NCBI GenBank assembly: GCA_903889595.1
Contig: CAISYI010000084.1
Span: 1-36,517, forward strand
Direction of reading: 5' to 3'
Source of the DNA: an uncultured beta proteobacterium
GTDB taxonomy: Bacteria > Pseudomonadota > Gammaproteobacteria > Burkholderiales > Burkholderiaceae
Length of the DNA stretch: 36,517 nt
Shown piece by piece: positions 25,505 to 34,740 of this stretch. Numbering within the stretch: position 1 is the first letter of the stretch; each line of letters begins with the position of its first letter. The notes under the pieces are model-generated. The model saw only the letters and a list, made by a program, of their open reading frames with translations. It made no database searches and was not told the origin of the DNA. A program made the translations under genes and the position numbers.

Positions 25505-26400
25505 TATTTCACTCCCGTATTTAAAGTGGTATTTTTCAACATTGGAAAACTTAGCTTTTCACGAGACTCAAAATAAGCCTGCGCAATTTGTTTCGATAAG
25601 TTCCGAATTCTACCAATGTAGGCTGCTCTTTCTGTAACAGAAATTGCACCACGAGCATCTAGTAAATTAAAAGTATGTGCTGCCTTTAATACCATTTCAT
25701 AAGCTGGCAATGCTAAAGGAATTGCCATTAATCGCTTCGCTTCGGCTTCATAGTTAGTGAATTGCTCGAACAGCCAAACTGTATTTGAATATTCAAAGTT
25801 GTAAGTTGACTGTTCTACTTCGTTTTGATGATATACATCACCGTAACTCACTTCTGGAGTCCACTGAAGTTGATAAACATTTTCACAGGATTGTAAATAC
25901 ATCGCTAAACGTTCAATCCCATAGGTAATTTCACCAAGAACTGGTTTGCAGTCTAGGCCACCCACTTGTTGAAAGTAGGTGAACTGTGTTATTTCCATAC
26001 CATTTAACCAAACTTCCCAACCAAGCCCCCATGCTCCTAAAGTTGGATTTTCCCAATCGTCTTCAACAAAACGAATATCGTTTTGTTGTAAATCAAGACC
26101 TAATGCCTCGAGTGAGCCCAAATAAAGCTCTAGGATATTTTCGGGAGATGGTTTCAATACAACTTGAAACTGATAATAATGTTGGAGTCGATTTGGATTT
26201 TCACCGTAACGACCATCTTTCGGTCTTCTAGACGGTTGAACATAAGCAGCTTTCCACGGCTCCGGGCCGATTGCTCTTAAAAAGGTAGCAGTATGGGAAG
26301 TGCCTGCACCTACTTCTAAATCGACAGGTTGTAATAGGGTGCAACCTTGGTTGCTCCAATATTGTTGGAGTGTGAGGATGATTTCTTGAAATGTCAGCAT
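25504..26400 (-). CDS. glyQ: Glycine-tRNA ligase alpha subunit
   Basis: GlyQ is the class II catalytic subunit of bacterial GlyRS. Motifs of the family are continuous: [85 protein letters not shown] and [14 protein letters not shown]. The 298-residue length is normal. The ATG at 26400 lies 18 bases after lnt. The pairing with glyS is needed for activity, since the enzyme is an alpha2-beta2 tetramer. Confidence 0.98.
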   Translation of the reverse strand: MLTFQEIILTLQQYWSNQGCTLLQPVDLEVGAGTSHTATFLRAIGPEPWKAAYVQPSRRPKDGRYGENPNRLQHYYQFQVVLKPSPENILELYLGSLEALGLDLQQNDIRFVEDDWENPTLGAWGLGWEVWLNGMEITQFTYFQQVGGLDCKPVLGEITYGIERLAMYLQSCENVYQLQWTPEVSYGDVYHQNEVEQSTYNFEYSNTVWLFEQFTNYEAEAKRLMAIPLALPAYEMVLKAAHTFNLLDARGAISVTERAAYIGRIRNLSKQIAQAYFESREKLSFPMLKNTTLNTGVK

Positions 26401-26418
26401 AGTACGACTATTTTAACC

Positions 26419-27939
26419 TTAGATAATTCTTGTCTGAGTACCTAGAGGGGTAATTCGTTTCTTTTTTCTCCACCCTATAACCAAAGTAAGAAGTGATAAA
26501 AGTAAAATCGGCATATCTCCAAACTGCACATAAGGAGTAATACCGCTTCTAGCTTGAACAGAACCCGTTAAGACTCCTTGACTGAATACTGGTAATTGAG
26601 AAACGACCTTACCCTTGTCATTAATAATTGCTGTAACTCCTGTGTTAGTTGCGCGGATAGTAGGTAAACCCGTTTCAAGAGATCGTAATTGAGCTAATCG
26701 GAGGTGCTGCCAAGGCGCAGAGGTATCGCCAAACCAAGCCAAATTGGTTAAATTAATGAGCAAGTTAGGTGCTGATGCAGGAAATTTACGAATTCTATGT
26801 GCAATTTCTGCTCCAAAAACATCCTCATAACAAATCATGACTGCAGCTGAAATATCCGGTTCATCACCTCTTTTTATTTTTAAATGGGGCTGAGCATTGG
26901 TACCCATAGTAAATTGAGAAAGTGGCGCCCTGATAGCACGAATAAACCATTCAAACCCTGGCGGTATATATTCTCCAAAAGGAACTAGATGCGATTTGTC
27001 GTAAGTATATATTTCTCCGCTTGGGCCATATGCTTTGGCGCGGTTAGAGTATTGATCCCCATTGATCCCAATGAGACCAGTTAAAACGTAACCTTTTGTT
27101 TCGTTTAGATGGGTTTGTAAATTCGTTACCCATTCTTGTGGTATTTGAGTTTCTGGCAGAGTAATTGCTGTCTCAGGTCCAACTGTTAAATCAGCCGCTT
27201 TACTCAGGTAACCGTTGAAGTAGTAATTATTTTGTTTATTAATTGCAACTGGGTCATACTGCATCGTTTGGGGAAAGTTCCCTTGAAATAAACGAACCTC
27301 AAGCATTTTTCCAACAGGTTTTGTAAATTCAACCCCTTCAAATAAAGAGCAAATAGCTATTGCAAAACCTAAAGAAAATAGAGGAAGAAAAATTCGACCC
27401 GGCGCACTACCAATTTTATAGGCCCCCCAAATGGTCGCAAAAGTAGCCCCAAGTACCCCAAAAATAGGGATTAAGCCCTGAAATGGACCATTAATTTGAG
27501 CATCGCCAAAGCCGATCCAGGGAAATCCAGTTAGAATGTTTCCGCGCAACCATTCAGCAATAGTCCAAGCGCTGGCCCATGCAATAGCACTATTAGACTG
27601 GTTATAAAATCTGGCACCTAAAGCAACTGCTAAGGTCGGGAAAAGAGCTAAAAAACCAGCTAACAGTACAACACTCCCTGCAGCCATAATGGCTGGCATA
27701 CCTCCAACATCGTGCATACTGACATATAACCACCAAACACCCTGGCAAAAATAGCCAAGACCAAACAGCCAACCTAACTTAGCTTGGGTTTTAAGACCGT
27801 GATAATGATGTTGATGAATTTGTCGCCAAAAGATAGCTAATAGAAGCATTTGCCACCAAGCCGCACTACTAAAATTACCTACCGCAGCGGTAGCGATACC
27901 AGTCAAAAATGAAAAAAGGTAGGCCCTGTAAGATAGCAT
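26419..27939 (-). CDS. lnt: Apolipoprotein N-acyltransferase
   Basis: Lnt adds the third acyl chain to outer-membrane lipoproteins and works in the inner membrane with its active site in the periplasm. The 506-residue protein has six or so N-terminal membrane segments (residues about 5-205), a nitrilase-like domain, and a C-terminal membrane segment (ILLLSLLTLVIGW). The catalytic triad is Glu256 (VGPETAIT), Lys315 (TYDKSHLVPFGEYIP) and Cys370 (MICYEDVF). Gly takes the place of the usual Trp before PE. It abuts corC with no gap (27939/27940). Together with corC, ybeY and miaB it forms a block conserved across proteobacteria. Confidence 0.96.
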   Translation of the reverse strand: MLSYRAYLFSFLTGIATAAVGNFSSAAWWQMLLLAIFWRQIHQHHYHGLKTQAKLGWLFGLGYFCQGVWWLYVSMHDVGGMPAIMAAGSVVLLAGFLALFPTLAVALGARFYNQSNSAIAWASAWTIAEWLRGNILTGFPWIGFGDAQINGPFQGLIPIFGVLGATFATIWGAYKIGSAPGRIFLPLFSLGFAIAICSLFEGVEFTKPVGKMLEVRLFQGNFPQTMQYDPVAINKQNNYYFNGYLSKAADLTVGPETAITLPETQIPQEWVTNLQTHLNETKGYVLTGLIGINGDQYSNRAKAYGPSGEIYTYDKSHLVPFGEYIPPGFEWFIRAIRAPLSQFTMGTNAQPHLKIKRGDEPDISAAVMICYEDVFGAEIAHRIRKFPASAPNLLINLTNLAWFGDTSAPWQHLRLAQLRSLETGLPTIRATNTGVTAIINDKGKVVSQLPVFSQGVLTGSVQARSGITPYVQFGDMPILLLSLLTLVIGWRKKKRITPLGTQTRII

Positions 27940-28782
27940 TTAAGGGTTTAGAGAAGTCTTTTTGTGGATGATTAATATGTGAATTTGCCTTGGATCGGCA
28001 CGTTGAATTTCACAAACCAAATTGCCAATTTCTATAACATCACCGCGCTTTGGAACTCGACCAATTTGTTGTATCACTAGGCCAGCAATCGTATCTATAT
28101 CCTCGTCTTGAAAGTTAGTTTCAAGCACTTCATTAATTTGTTCTAGGCTTGTCATTCCTCGGATTCGAAACTTGCCATCTGAAGTAGAAACAATGTTATC
28201 CGCTTCATCGTCAATATCATGTTCGTCTTCGATATCTCCAACAATTTGTTCTAAGACATCCTCAATAGTGACGATACCAGCAACTCCACCATACTCATCA
28301 ACCACAATGGCTAAGTGGTTACGATTACTTCTAAAGTCTTTGAGTAAAACGCCGAGTGGTTTGGAGTCAGGTATAAAGACTGCAGGCCTTAACCAATCAC
28401 GTAAATTAAAATCTTTGTCAATGGAGTGACGGAGAAGGTCTTTCGCGAGCAAAATACCAATTACATTATCGCGCGCACCCTCAAAAACAGGAAACCGTGA
28501 GTGAGCAGCCTCTATGACAGAAGGCACAATCTTATCGATGGAGTCTTGAATATCAACCCAATCAATCTGCGCTCTTGGTAGCAAAATATCTCTGACAGTA
28601 AGCTCACTAACTTGAAATACCCCTTCAATCATCGAAAGAGCATCCGAATCGATTAATCCCTCTAATTTAGCTAGGCGCAAGGTATCAATTAAATCTTTGC
28701 GCTTTTCAGCCTGAGTTTCAGGTTTTGAAGATAAAAGGCTAGTTAGGCGATTAAAAAAACTTTTAGGGTCTGAGTCTGTCAT
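27940..28782 (-). CDS. corC: CBS-domain / CorC_HlyC protein (CorC, YbeX)
   Basis: YbeX/CorC is a cytoplasmic protein linked in enterobacteria to magnesium and cobalt homeostasis and to ribosome quality. It has a CBS pair (VRDILLPRAQIDWVDI, about 55-75, through NHLAIVVDEYGGVAGIVTIEDVLEQIVGDI, about 150-180) and a C-terminal CorC_HlyC transporter-associated domain (GMTSLEQINEVLETNFQDED to VCEIQRADPRQIHI). There are no membrane segments, which separates it from the larger HlyC/CorC-like transporters. It has 280 residues, with ATG at 28782, 26 bases after ybeY. The biochemical role is not settled in any species. Confidence 0.93.
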   Translation of the reverse strand: MTDSDPKSFFNRLTSLLSSKPETQAEKRKDLIDTLRLAKLEGLIDSDALSMIEGVFQVSELTVRDILLPRAQIDWVDIQDSIDKIVPSVIEAAHSRFPVFEGARDNVIGILLAKDLLRHSIDKDFNLRDWLRPAVFIPDSKPLGVLLKDFRSNRNHLAIVVDEYGGVAGIVTIEDVLEQIVGDIEDEHDIDDEADNIVSTSDGKFRIRGMTSLEQINEVLETNFQDEDIDTIAGLVIQQIGRVPKRGDVIEIGNLVCEIQRADPRQIHILIIHKKTSLNP

Positions 28783-28808
28783 ATTTTTATAGATTACCTG
28801 ATTAATGT

Positions 28809-29279
28809 TCAGATATAGGGGTTTTCTAATTTTAATCTGTGTAATATTGCAATTTCAAGCGTTTCCATTGCCTGGGCCTCGATTGGATCCTCATGATCAA
28901 ACCCTTGTGCATGTAATACTCCATGAATCAACAAATGAATAAAGTGATGCATAAGTTGTTTACCTTGTGCTTTTGCTTCTTTTTCAATTACAGGCATACA
29001 AAATACTAAGTCGGCTATGATCTTTTCTTCAGTAAGATCACTACCAGGAGTATTTAATGAAAAAGTTAAAATATTTGTAGCATGGTCTTCACCACGATAC
29101 ATTTGATTGAGTGAAAGCCCTTCTTTAGCATTCACTAAACGTAGGGTAAATTCAAAAGGTAATTGACAAGCCGCTTTAATCCATTTTTTGAGTTGAGCAT
29201 CGGTCAATAATGATCCCCACTTACTTTCTAAAGCAGTTGAAGCAAATTGCGTATGTACGTGATACTTTGGGGATGACAT
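28809..29279 (-). CDS. ybeY: Endoribonuclease YbeY
   Basis: YbeY is a zinc metalloprotein involved in 16S rRNA 3' maturation and ribosome quality control. The three zinc-binding histidines are in HGVLHAQGFDHE (His119, His123, His129), and the conserved RGEDHATNILTFSL block lies at 62-75. The length of 156 residues is typical. It lies 9 bases downstream of miaB, leaving no space for phoH (ybeZ), which usually sits between them. The ATG is at 29279. Confidence 0.96.
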   Translation of the reverse strand: MSSPKYHVHTQFASTALESKWGSLLTDAQLKKWIKAACQLPFEFTLRLVNAKEGLSLNQMYRGEDHATNILTFSLNTPGSDLTEEKIIADLVFCMPVIEKEAKAQGKQLMHHFIHLLIHGVLHAQGFDHEDPIEAQAMETLEIAILHRLKLENPYI

Positions 29280-29288
29280 GAATATACT

Positions 29289-30635
29289 TTAAGAGTGTTT
29301 CAACACTAACTCGCCCTTCAGCGAATGTGCTAAAGCGTCTGTAAATAAAACCGGAGTCATCTTGCCAATGAGTCTTTGTGCATTGGTATCACTTGGCAAA
29401 TCAATGTTTACTACGCGATTGTTTTCAGTACGACCCTGCAGTTTTTTTCCATCACGAGCCATGCCTTCAATCATGACACGTTCAGTTAAACCTATCATCG
29501 AAGTACTGATAGTTAGAATATGTTCATCGATAAGAGAAGTCAGCTCTTGAAGACGTTTAACCTTTACTTGACGAGAGATATCATCTTTTAAATTCGCAGC
29601 AGGTGTACCTGGTCTAGCACTGAAAATAAAACAATAACTATTATCGAATTTAACGTCTTCTACCAACTTCATCAGTTGTAAAAAGTCTTCATCCGTTTCG
29701 CCCGGAAAACCAACAATAAAGTCACTTGAAATAGGAATATTTGGTTTTACTTGCCGAATTTTACGAATAATACTTTTATATTCAAGACTCGTGTAGCCAC
29801 GCTTCATCGCCATCAGAATTTTGTCTGAGCCGTGTTGAACTGGTAGATGTAAATGATTGACTAGTTTCGGTAATGTTGCATGAGCTTGAATCAGGCGCGC
29901 TGTAAATTCTTTAGGGTGACTTGTTGTGTAACGAATTCTTTCGATACCAGGAATATCCGAAATATACTCAAGTAACATCGCAAAATCAGCCAAATCAGTT
30001 TGATGGTTTAACTTACCTAAGTAAGCATTTACATTTTGCCCAAGGAGTGTAATTTCACAAACTCCTTGCGCTGCTAAACCTGAAACCTCAACTAAGACGT
30101 CTTCAAAGGGCCTAGAGACTTCTTCACCTCTTGTAAAGGGAACAACGCAATAGGTGCAATATTTAGAGCAACCTTCCATAATTGAAACAAAAGCTGCTCC
30201 GCCGTCTTTACGAGCAGGCGGTAGATGATCAAATTTTTCAATTTCAGGAAAGCTGATATCAACCTGCGAGCGACCAGAACGTTGACGTTCATTGATTAAT
30301 GCTGGGAGGCGATGAAGCGTCTGGGGGCCAAATACTAAGTCCACATAGGGCGCTCGATTAACAATTTGCTTACCCTCTTGGCTCGCTACACAGCCACCAA
30401 CACCAATGATTAAATTAGGCTTTTGTGCTTTTAAATCGCGCAATCGACCCAAATCAGAGAAGACTTTATCTTGCGCTTTTTCTCTGATAGAGCAGGTGTT
30501 GAGTAACACCATATCTGCTTCATCGAGATTATCTGTTGAGGTATAGCCACTTTGTGACTCTAATACATCTGCCATTTTTTCCGAGTCGTACTCGTTCATT
30601 TGGCAACCAAAGGTTTTAATAAATACTTTTTTCAT
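29289..30635 (-). CDS. miaB: tRNA-2-methylthio-N6-dimethylallyladenosine synthase
   Basis: MiaB is a radical-SAM enzyme that puts a methylthio group on i6A37 in tRNAs reading UNN codons. The auxiliary cluster ligands are Cys11, Cys48 and Cys82 in the N-terminal UPF0004 domain ([35 protein letters not shown]). The radical-SAM cysteines are Cys156, Cys160 and Cys163 ([17 protein letters not shown]). A TRAM domain ends the protein ([13 protein letters not shown]). The length is 448 residues. A good promoter lies 45 bases upstream, so this is probably the first gene of the miaB-to-plsC run. The assignment to MiaB rather than another methylthiotransferase rests on the motifs and on the ybeY neighbour. 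Confidence 0.97.
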   Translation of the reverse strand: MKKVFIKTFGCQMNEYDSEKMADVLESQSGYTSTDNLDEADMVLLNTCSIREKAQDKVFSDLGRLRDLKAQKPNLIIGVGGCVASQEGKQIVNRAPYVDLVFGPQTLHRLPALINERQRSGRSQVDISFPEIEKFDHLPPARKDGGAAFVSIMEGCSKYCTYCVVPFTRGEEVSRPFEDVLVEVSGLAAQGVCEITLLGQNVNAYLGKLNHQTDLADFAMLLEYISDIPGIERIRYTTSHPKEFTARLIQAHATLPKLVNHLHLPVQHGSDKILMAMKRGYTSLEYKSIIRKIRQVKPNIPISSDFIVGFPGETDEDFLQLMKLVEDVKFDNSYCFIFSARPGTPAANLKDDISRQVKVKRLQELTSLIDEHILTISTSMIGLTERVMIEGMARDGKKLQGRTENNRVVNIDLPSDTNAQRLIGKMTPVLFTDALAHSLKGELVLKHS

Positions 30636-30679
30636 AGTGTGTGGCCGTTCTCAGTAGTTCAAACTGGGGGCAAACGCCT

Positions 30680-30708
30680 ATTCTAACAGTCTAGCTACTA
30701 TTTAACAA
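30680..30708 (-). promoter_or_regulatory. Promoter of the miaB-plsC operon
   Basis: On the minus strand TTGTTA (30708-30703) and TAGAAT (30685-30680) are exactly 17 bases apart, with TGT just before the -10. The start would fall near 30673, about 38 bases before miaB. It lies between the antiporter stop and miaB. No second promoter is needed for the seven genes downstream, where the gaps are all 26 bases or less. Confidence 0.6.
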
Positions 30709-30724
30709 ATGACTACCCATCCGT

Positions 30725-31987
30725 TCAAATAAATCTAAAAGCAATCACAGCAACCAGCGTAGGTATTAATGCCGCAACAAACAAATAAGTAGGATTAACT
30801 ACCTTGCCGGTAAAGTACTCTTTTAAGATGGATAAACCTGCAGGATTTGGGGCATTAGCAATTACCGTAAGACCCCCCCCAGTTACAGCACCTGCAACTA
30901 ACGCTATCCTAAACTCTTGCGTAGTTCCTTCAACGAGAGAACCCAAATAAGTTAGAGCTGCATTATCGGTGAGACCAGTAAGGGCAGCCGTTCCATAAAA
31001 GGCAACAGTCGGCGTCATACTCTCAAGTAAGGGCTGTAACCACCACTTTTGTAAACTTCCGAGAACAACTAAGCCAGCTAAGAAAAAAGCAACGAGTAAA
31101 GCCTCACGTAGAATTAAGGGATTTTGATACTTTGAATAGGCCGTTGTAAAACCCAAGAAAAATAAGAAAAGCCATAAAAATACTGCAGGGTAATGAGCGA
31201 ACACAACCACGCCGGCCAAAAATAATAAGTGCACAAAAATGACCGCCATTGGCATATTTTCAGCGGGTGATTCTTGAAATTCTGTTGGAATTTGTTTGCG
31301 AAAAAGAATAGTAATTAGTAAGGCATTGACGAAGACCGCCAACGCTGCCCTATCTCCAAAATGAGTAAACATAAAAGGTGTAGACCATTCCCATGCAGCA
31401 GCAACCATTAATACAGGTGGGGCAGCAAAGTTAGTGAGGGTGCCACCAATTGAAATATTTACGAACAACACGCCAATAATTGCATATTGCAACTTGATGG
31501 GAAGTCCAACTTTATAAAATCGATCACGCAATAAAAGTGCTGCTAGTGTCATTGCTGCTGGTTCGGTAATCAAAGAGCCCATTAAAGGAATAATGGATAA
31601 GCTAAGAAAGAAAATGACAGTATTGATAGGAATGGGCGTAAATCTAGAAACCAGTTGTGCAGCGCCATTGATGCCGGTATTGGCAAAAGTCAAAATTGGT
31701 TTACTCGCAGCAACGACCATCACAGCGAAAACAAATATAGCTTCCGTGTAGTTTTGGCCTTCTACAAAATGCACAGCATCTTTGGAGGTTTGAAGAGTTG
31801 AAAGCAATAAAACAAGTACTAATGCCCAAAATCCAAATACGACTTCTACTTCCCCTAAAAGATGGAAAAGCCCTGCGTGTTGCGGATGCGTTTTGGATAG
31901 CTTTTCAAAAAATGAGACCGAAAAGGTATGAAGTATTGCGACAGCAAAAATGGCAGTAGCGATAATTTCTATATGTGATGGATTCAT
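30725..31987 (-). CDS. Putative Na+/H+ antiporter family membrane protein
   Basis: The 420-residue protein is almost entirely hydrophobic, with roughly ten to twelve membrane segments, and resembles the ion-transporter superfamily to which NhaD-like and putative Na+/H+ antiporters belong. Notable pieces are SLSIIPLMGSLITEPAAMTLAALLL (about 128-152), the glycine-rich NISIGGTLTNFAAPPVLM (about 178-196) and its later counterpart GLTDNAALTYLGSLVEG with VTGGGLTVIANAPNPAG (about 340-390). These two half-repeats are typical of this fold, and their polar residues probably line the ion path. Ion and direction are inferred from the family only. The ATG is at 31987, and the gene is divergent from the glycosyltransferase. 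Confidence 0.75.
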   Translation of the reverse strand: MNPSHIEIIATAIFAVAILHTFSVSFFEKLSKTHPQHAGLFHLLGEVEVVFGFWALVLVLLLSTLQTSKDAVHFVEGQNYTEAIFVFAVMVVAASKPILTFANTGINGAAQLVSRFTPIPINTVIFFLSLSIIPLMGSLITEPAAMTLAALLLRDRFYKVGLPIKLQYAIIGVLFVNISIGGTLTNFAAPPVLMVAAAWEWSTPFMFTHFGDRAALAVFVNALLITILFRKQIPTEFQESPAENMPMAVIFVHLLFLAGVVVFAHYPAVFLWLFLFFLGFTTAYSKYQNPLILREALLVAFFLAGLVVLGSLQKWWLQPLLESMTPTVAFYGTAALTGLTDNAALTYLGSLVEGTTQEFRIALVAGAVTGGGLTVIANAPNPAGLSILKEYFTGKVVNPTYLFVAALIPTLVAVIAFRFI

Positions 31988-32052
31988 GGGAACTCGAAAA
32001 GGGATGAAAATTGGTAATCTAAGAGGTTAAAATACTATAACTCTGTTATTTA

Positions 32053-32080
32053 ATTGTATCGAAATATTGATTATTAACAA
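32053..32080 (-). promoter_or_regulatory. Possible promoter of the antiporter gene, with FNR-like sequence
   Basis: On the minus strand TTGTTA (32080-32075) and TACAAT (32058-32053) lie 16 bases apart, giving a start near 32046. The sequence TTGATTATTAACAA at 32067-32080 differs from the FNR consensus TTGAT-N4-ATCAA by one base and overlaps the -35 box. In this very AT-rich 123-base gap such matches arise easily, so the regulator is only a suggestion. Confidence 0.35.
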
Positions 32081-32110
32081 TAATATAAAACTATTACTTT
32101 AAGGTTACTA

Positions 32111-33577
32111 GTGTCGCCATTAATAAAGCGTTTTACTTGGGGTCTAATCCTTTTTCAAATGTTTTTTTGGACCTTAGTTCCATGGGTATCACACCATGCC
32201 CCACCTTTAGATGCTACAGAAATGTACGGTTGGAGCTTAAGTTTTGAGTGGGGATTTTATAAGCACCCCCCAATGCCCCCTTGGATTGTTGCCATCGTTC
32301 AATCGATTGTTGGCAAAAACATGTTTTCTTTATTTTTATGTGCAAGTCTTGCAATAAGTGCCACCTATTATGCAGTTGCTTGGTTGGCAAGTCAGTTTCT
32401 AGACGAAAAAGAATCTGTCGTTGCTCTATTTCTTTATGCACTGACGATTTATTGTCATTTATGGTCAACAGATTTCAATCACAACCAAATACAAATGACT
32501 TTCTGGGCTTGGAGTCTACTTTTTTTATATAAGACCTTACAAACAAAATCCCTTAGCCTAGCTTTTGTGTTGGGCGCGATGATGGGACTCAACGCACTAT
32601 CAAAATATACCGCTGCATTTATTGTTCCCTGTGCTTTAATGCTACTCATTTTTTCAAAACCATGGAGAGAGCAGGTTAATTTAAAGATATTCACTGTCAC
32701 AACACTGGGTTTTTTATTGGTTTTTGGCCCTCATTTATGGTGGTTAACCCAGCATGACTTCATGCCATTTCATTATGTATCAGAAAGATTCGATGAATTA
32801 GATCAATCCAAGAGTAATCTTTTGTCACTTTTAGATTACGTGGGGAATACTTTCATAGCGCATTTATTTTTATGGATTGCTGCAGCTTTTTGTGTTGTGA
32901 AATTTAAGTCAAAAGGCTCGGGATTCTTGACATCTAAGGGGATAGAATTTCAAACCCTGAAAAACAAACAGTTTTTAATTTACTTAGGACTTGGCCCGTT
33001 TTTATTGTCTTGTGTCATTGGTATTTGGGTACCTTTATATTATCGTTGGGCTACACCCATGTTGCCGATGTTGACGATAGTGCTGGCCTACTTTCTAAGA
33101 GGGCGGCTTAACCATTTATTTCAAAAGAAATATTTAATTGCTTTTATCATCATTCAATTCATTTTTGGGATTGTCTATGTTGGTAAAGCAAGTTTTAATA
33201 AAAACTCCAACAGAGGAAATTATCCAGCTCCTGAAATTGCACAAATGGTCCATAAAAATTGGCAAACTTTATATCCGAATTCACCGCTTAGGATTGTTGC
33301 GGGCGGTGAGTGGGAAGCTGGGTTTATCAGTCTATTTAATACCGGTAAGATTTATGTTTTTACCCAAGCAGACTATCAATTGGCACCATGGGTTCAACCA
33401 GATTTGGTAAAAAATTGTGGTATGGTCATGATATGGCCTAGTCAAAAGGAACTAAATCAATTTCCTGATGCAAAAGTGCAAGCCCCAATTGTTATTCCAG
33501 CGAATTCACTGTATCAAGAAGTTAAGATTTCTTGGGCAAGCCAGGCGCCTCAGGGTAAATGTGACAAAATAAAATAG
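32111..33577 (+). CDS. ArnT/PMT-like membrane glycosyltransferase (GT-C fold)
   Basis: This inner-membrane protein belongs to the polyprenol-phosphate sugar transferase group (ArnT, PMT and relatives, often Pfam PMT_2). The first periplasmic loop shows the acidic residues expected for catalysis (PPLDATEMYGWSL, residues 31-43, Asp34 and Glu37) and the KHPPMPPW block (51-58). About ten membrane segments follow. A soluble C-terminal domain from about 370 (PAPEIAQMVHKNWQTLYPNSPLRIVAGGEWEAG) is variable in the family. It has 488 residues. The GTG start at 32111 follows AAGG. The sugar donor and acceptor cannot be read from the sequence; lipid A or another surface glycan is the likely target by family. 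Confidence 0.8.
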   Translation: MSPLIKRFTWGLILFQMFFWTLVPWVSHHAPPLDATEMYGWSLSFEWGFYKHPPMPPWIVAIVQSIVGKNMFSLFLCASLAISATYYAVAWLASQFLDEKESVVALFLYALTIYCHLWSTDFNHNQIQMTFWAWSLLFLYKTLQTKSLSLAFVLGAMMGLNALSKYTAAFIVPCALMLLIFSKPWREQVNLKIFTVTTLGFLLVFGPHLWWLTQHDFMPFHYVSERFDELDQSKSNLLSLLDYVGNTFIAHLFLWIAAAFCVVKFKSKGSGFLTSKGIEFQTLKNKQFLIYLGLGPFLLSCVIGIWVPLYYRWATPMLPMLTIVLAYFLRGRLNHLFQKKYLIAFIIIQFIFGIVYVGKASFNKNSNRGNYPAPEIAQMVHKNWQTLYPNSPLRIVAGGEWEAGFISLFNTGKIYVFTQADYQLAPWVQPDLVKNCGMVMIWPSQKELNQFPDAKVQAPIVIPANSLYQEVKISWASQAPQGKCDKIK

Positions 33578-33623
33578 TTCGGTAATTAAGAGTTAGTGAT
33601 TAATCCCCTCAGAAAAGGTAGAT

Positions 33624-34244
33624 ATGCATCCAGTCCATCATCATATTATTAAAGTTGATTTAGATGAAATCAAACCTACGCAAGCGACGGTCGGATATCA
33701 AGAAGTCATAGCAAAACGAAAAGAATGGGCTGACTTGACTGAGAAAAAAAGAGCCGGTTTAATAGATACGCATTGGTTCCCCAGTGTGATTGGCCCAGAC
33801 AAGCAGTACTATATTGTGGACCATCATCATTTAGGTTTAGCATTACACCAAGAAGGTCAAAAAACTGTACTTCTTACCGTATTGAAAGACTTATCTTGGC
33901 TTGATTTAGAAATCTTTTGGAAAGTAATGGAGTTTTCTCAATGGGTTCATCCTTATGACGCCAAGGGTAATAGAGTGGATTATGATGAACTCCCAAAGCA
34001 TGTCAGTGAACTTAAAGATGATCCCTTTAGAAGTTTGGCTGGCCTAGCTAGAAACAGTGGGGCGTATGCCAAAGAAGACACTCCTTTTGCGGAGTTCATG
34101 TGGGCTGATTACTTTCGTCTTCATATTAAAGTAAAAACTATCCAAGAATCTATGGAAAATGCAATTCAATTAGCATTGGCTTTATCAAAAAAGACTGAAG
34201 CATCTTATTTACCAGGTTGGTCTGGATCAAAAGAGGCAAAATAA
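33624..34244 (+). CDS. ParB-like nuclease-fold protein (ParBc_2 family)
   Basis: The 206-residue protein matches the ParBc_2 group (putative ParB-like nuclease), not chromosome-partition ParB. Conserved pieces are VDLDEIKPTQATVGYQEVIAK (11-31), AGLIDTHWFPSVIGPDKQYYIVDHHH (44-69, the His cluster at 67-69), then LDLEIFWKVMEFSQWVHPYD (about 92-112) and LPKHVSELKDDPFRSLAGLARNSGAYAK (122-150). No helix-turn-helix is visible and no parA is nearby. Its biochemical role is not known to me. An AAAAGGT ribosome site precedes the ATG at 33624. Its stop shares a base with the mgtC start, indicating coupled expression. Confidence 0.75.
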   Translation: MHPVHHHIIKVDLDEIKPTQATVGYQEVIAKRKEWADLTEKKRAGLIDTHWFPSVIGPDKQYYIVDHHHLGLALHQEGQKTVLLTVLKDLSWLDLEIFWKVMEFSQWVHPYDAKGNRVDYDELPKHVSELKDDPFRSLAGLARNSGAYAKEDTPFAEFMWADYFRLHIKVKTIQESMENAIQLALALSKKTEASYLPGWSGSKEAK

Positions 34245-34726
34245 TGTTTGAAATTTCTCTACCTGTTCATGAACTAGTTGTTAGACTTTCTTTAGCGATT
34301 GTCAGCGGTACAATTCTTGGTTTAAATCGTTGGATGCATCATAAATCAGCCGGCGTTCGAACCCATAGTCTGGTGGCGCTAAGCGCAGCTTTGGCAATCT
34401 TGATAATCCAAAGTACCTCGGGCGGTGATGCACAATCTCAAAGTCGTGTTTTACAGGGCATACTATCCGGCATTGGCTTTTTAGGGGCTGGTGTGATTAT
34501 TCACCGTGGTGAAAATGCCTCCATTAAAGGACTTACAACTGCAGCAAGCATTTGGGTTTGTGCTGTCATGGGAGTGGCTTTTGGGGCTGGCCAAATTACT
34601 TTAGGAATCATAGGACTTCTAGGGATTTTATTAATTTTGCTAGTAGGTGGACCGCTCGAAAAATTGACTAACCGAATTTTGCAAACGAATCGAAGTTCTG
34701 AAAATTCAAGTGTTGAAGAAGATTAA
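34244..34726 (+). CDS. MgtC/SapB family membrane protein
   Basis: MgtC-family proteins are small inner-membrane proteins linked to growth in low magnesium and, in some bacteria, to control of the F1Fo ATPase; others have unknown roles. The N-terminal domain is complete: LGLNRWMHHKSAGVRTHSLVAL (25-46), GILSGIGFLGAGVIIHRG (72-89) and IKGLTTAASIWVCAVMG (94-110), with about four membrane segments. The protein is 160 residues long and lacks the C-terminal ACT-like domain of true virulence MgtC, so it fits the short SapB-type group. I chose the ATG at 34244, which overlaps the preceding stop (TAATG), over a GTG upstream. Confidence 0.85.
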   Translation: MFEISLPVHELVVRLSLAIVSGTILGLNRWMHHKSAGVRTHSLVALSAALAILIIQSTSGGDAQSQSRVLQGILSGIGFLGAGVIIHRGENASIKGLTTAASIWVCAVMGVAFGAGQITLGIIGLLGILLILLVGGPLEKLTNRILQTNRSSENSSVEED

Positions 34727-34740
34727 TTCAAGACCACAAA

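Noticed and set aside
33624-34244. A chromosome or plasmid partition system
   Set aside because: The protein is of the ParBc_2 group without a helix-turn-helix, and there is no parA or parS-like repeat nearby.
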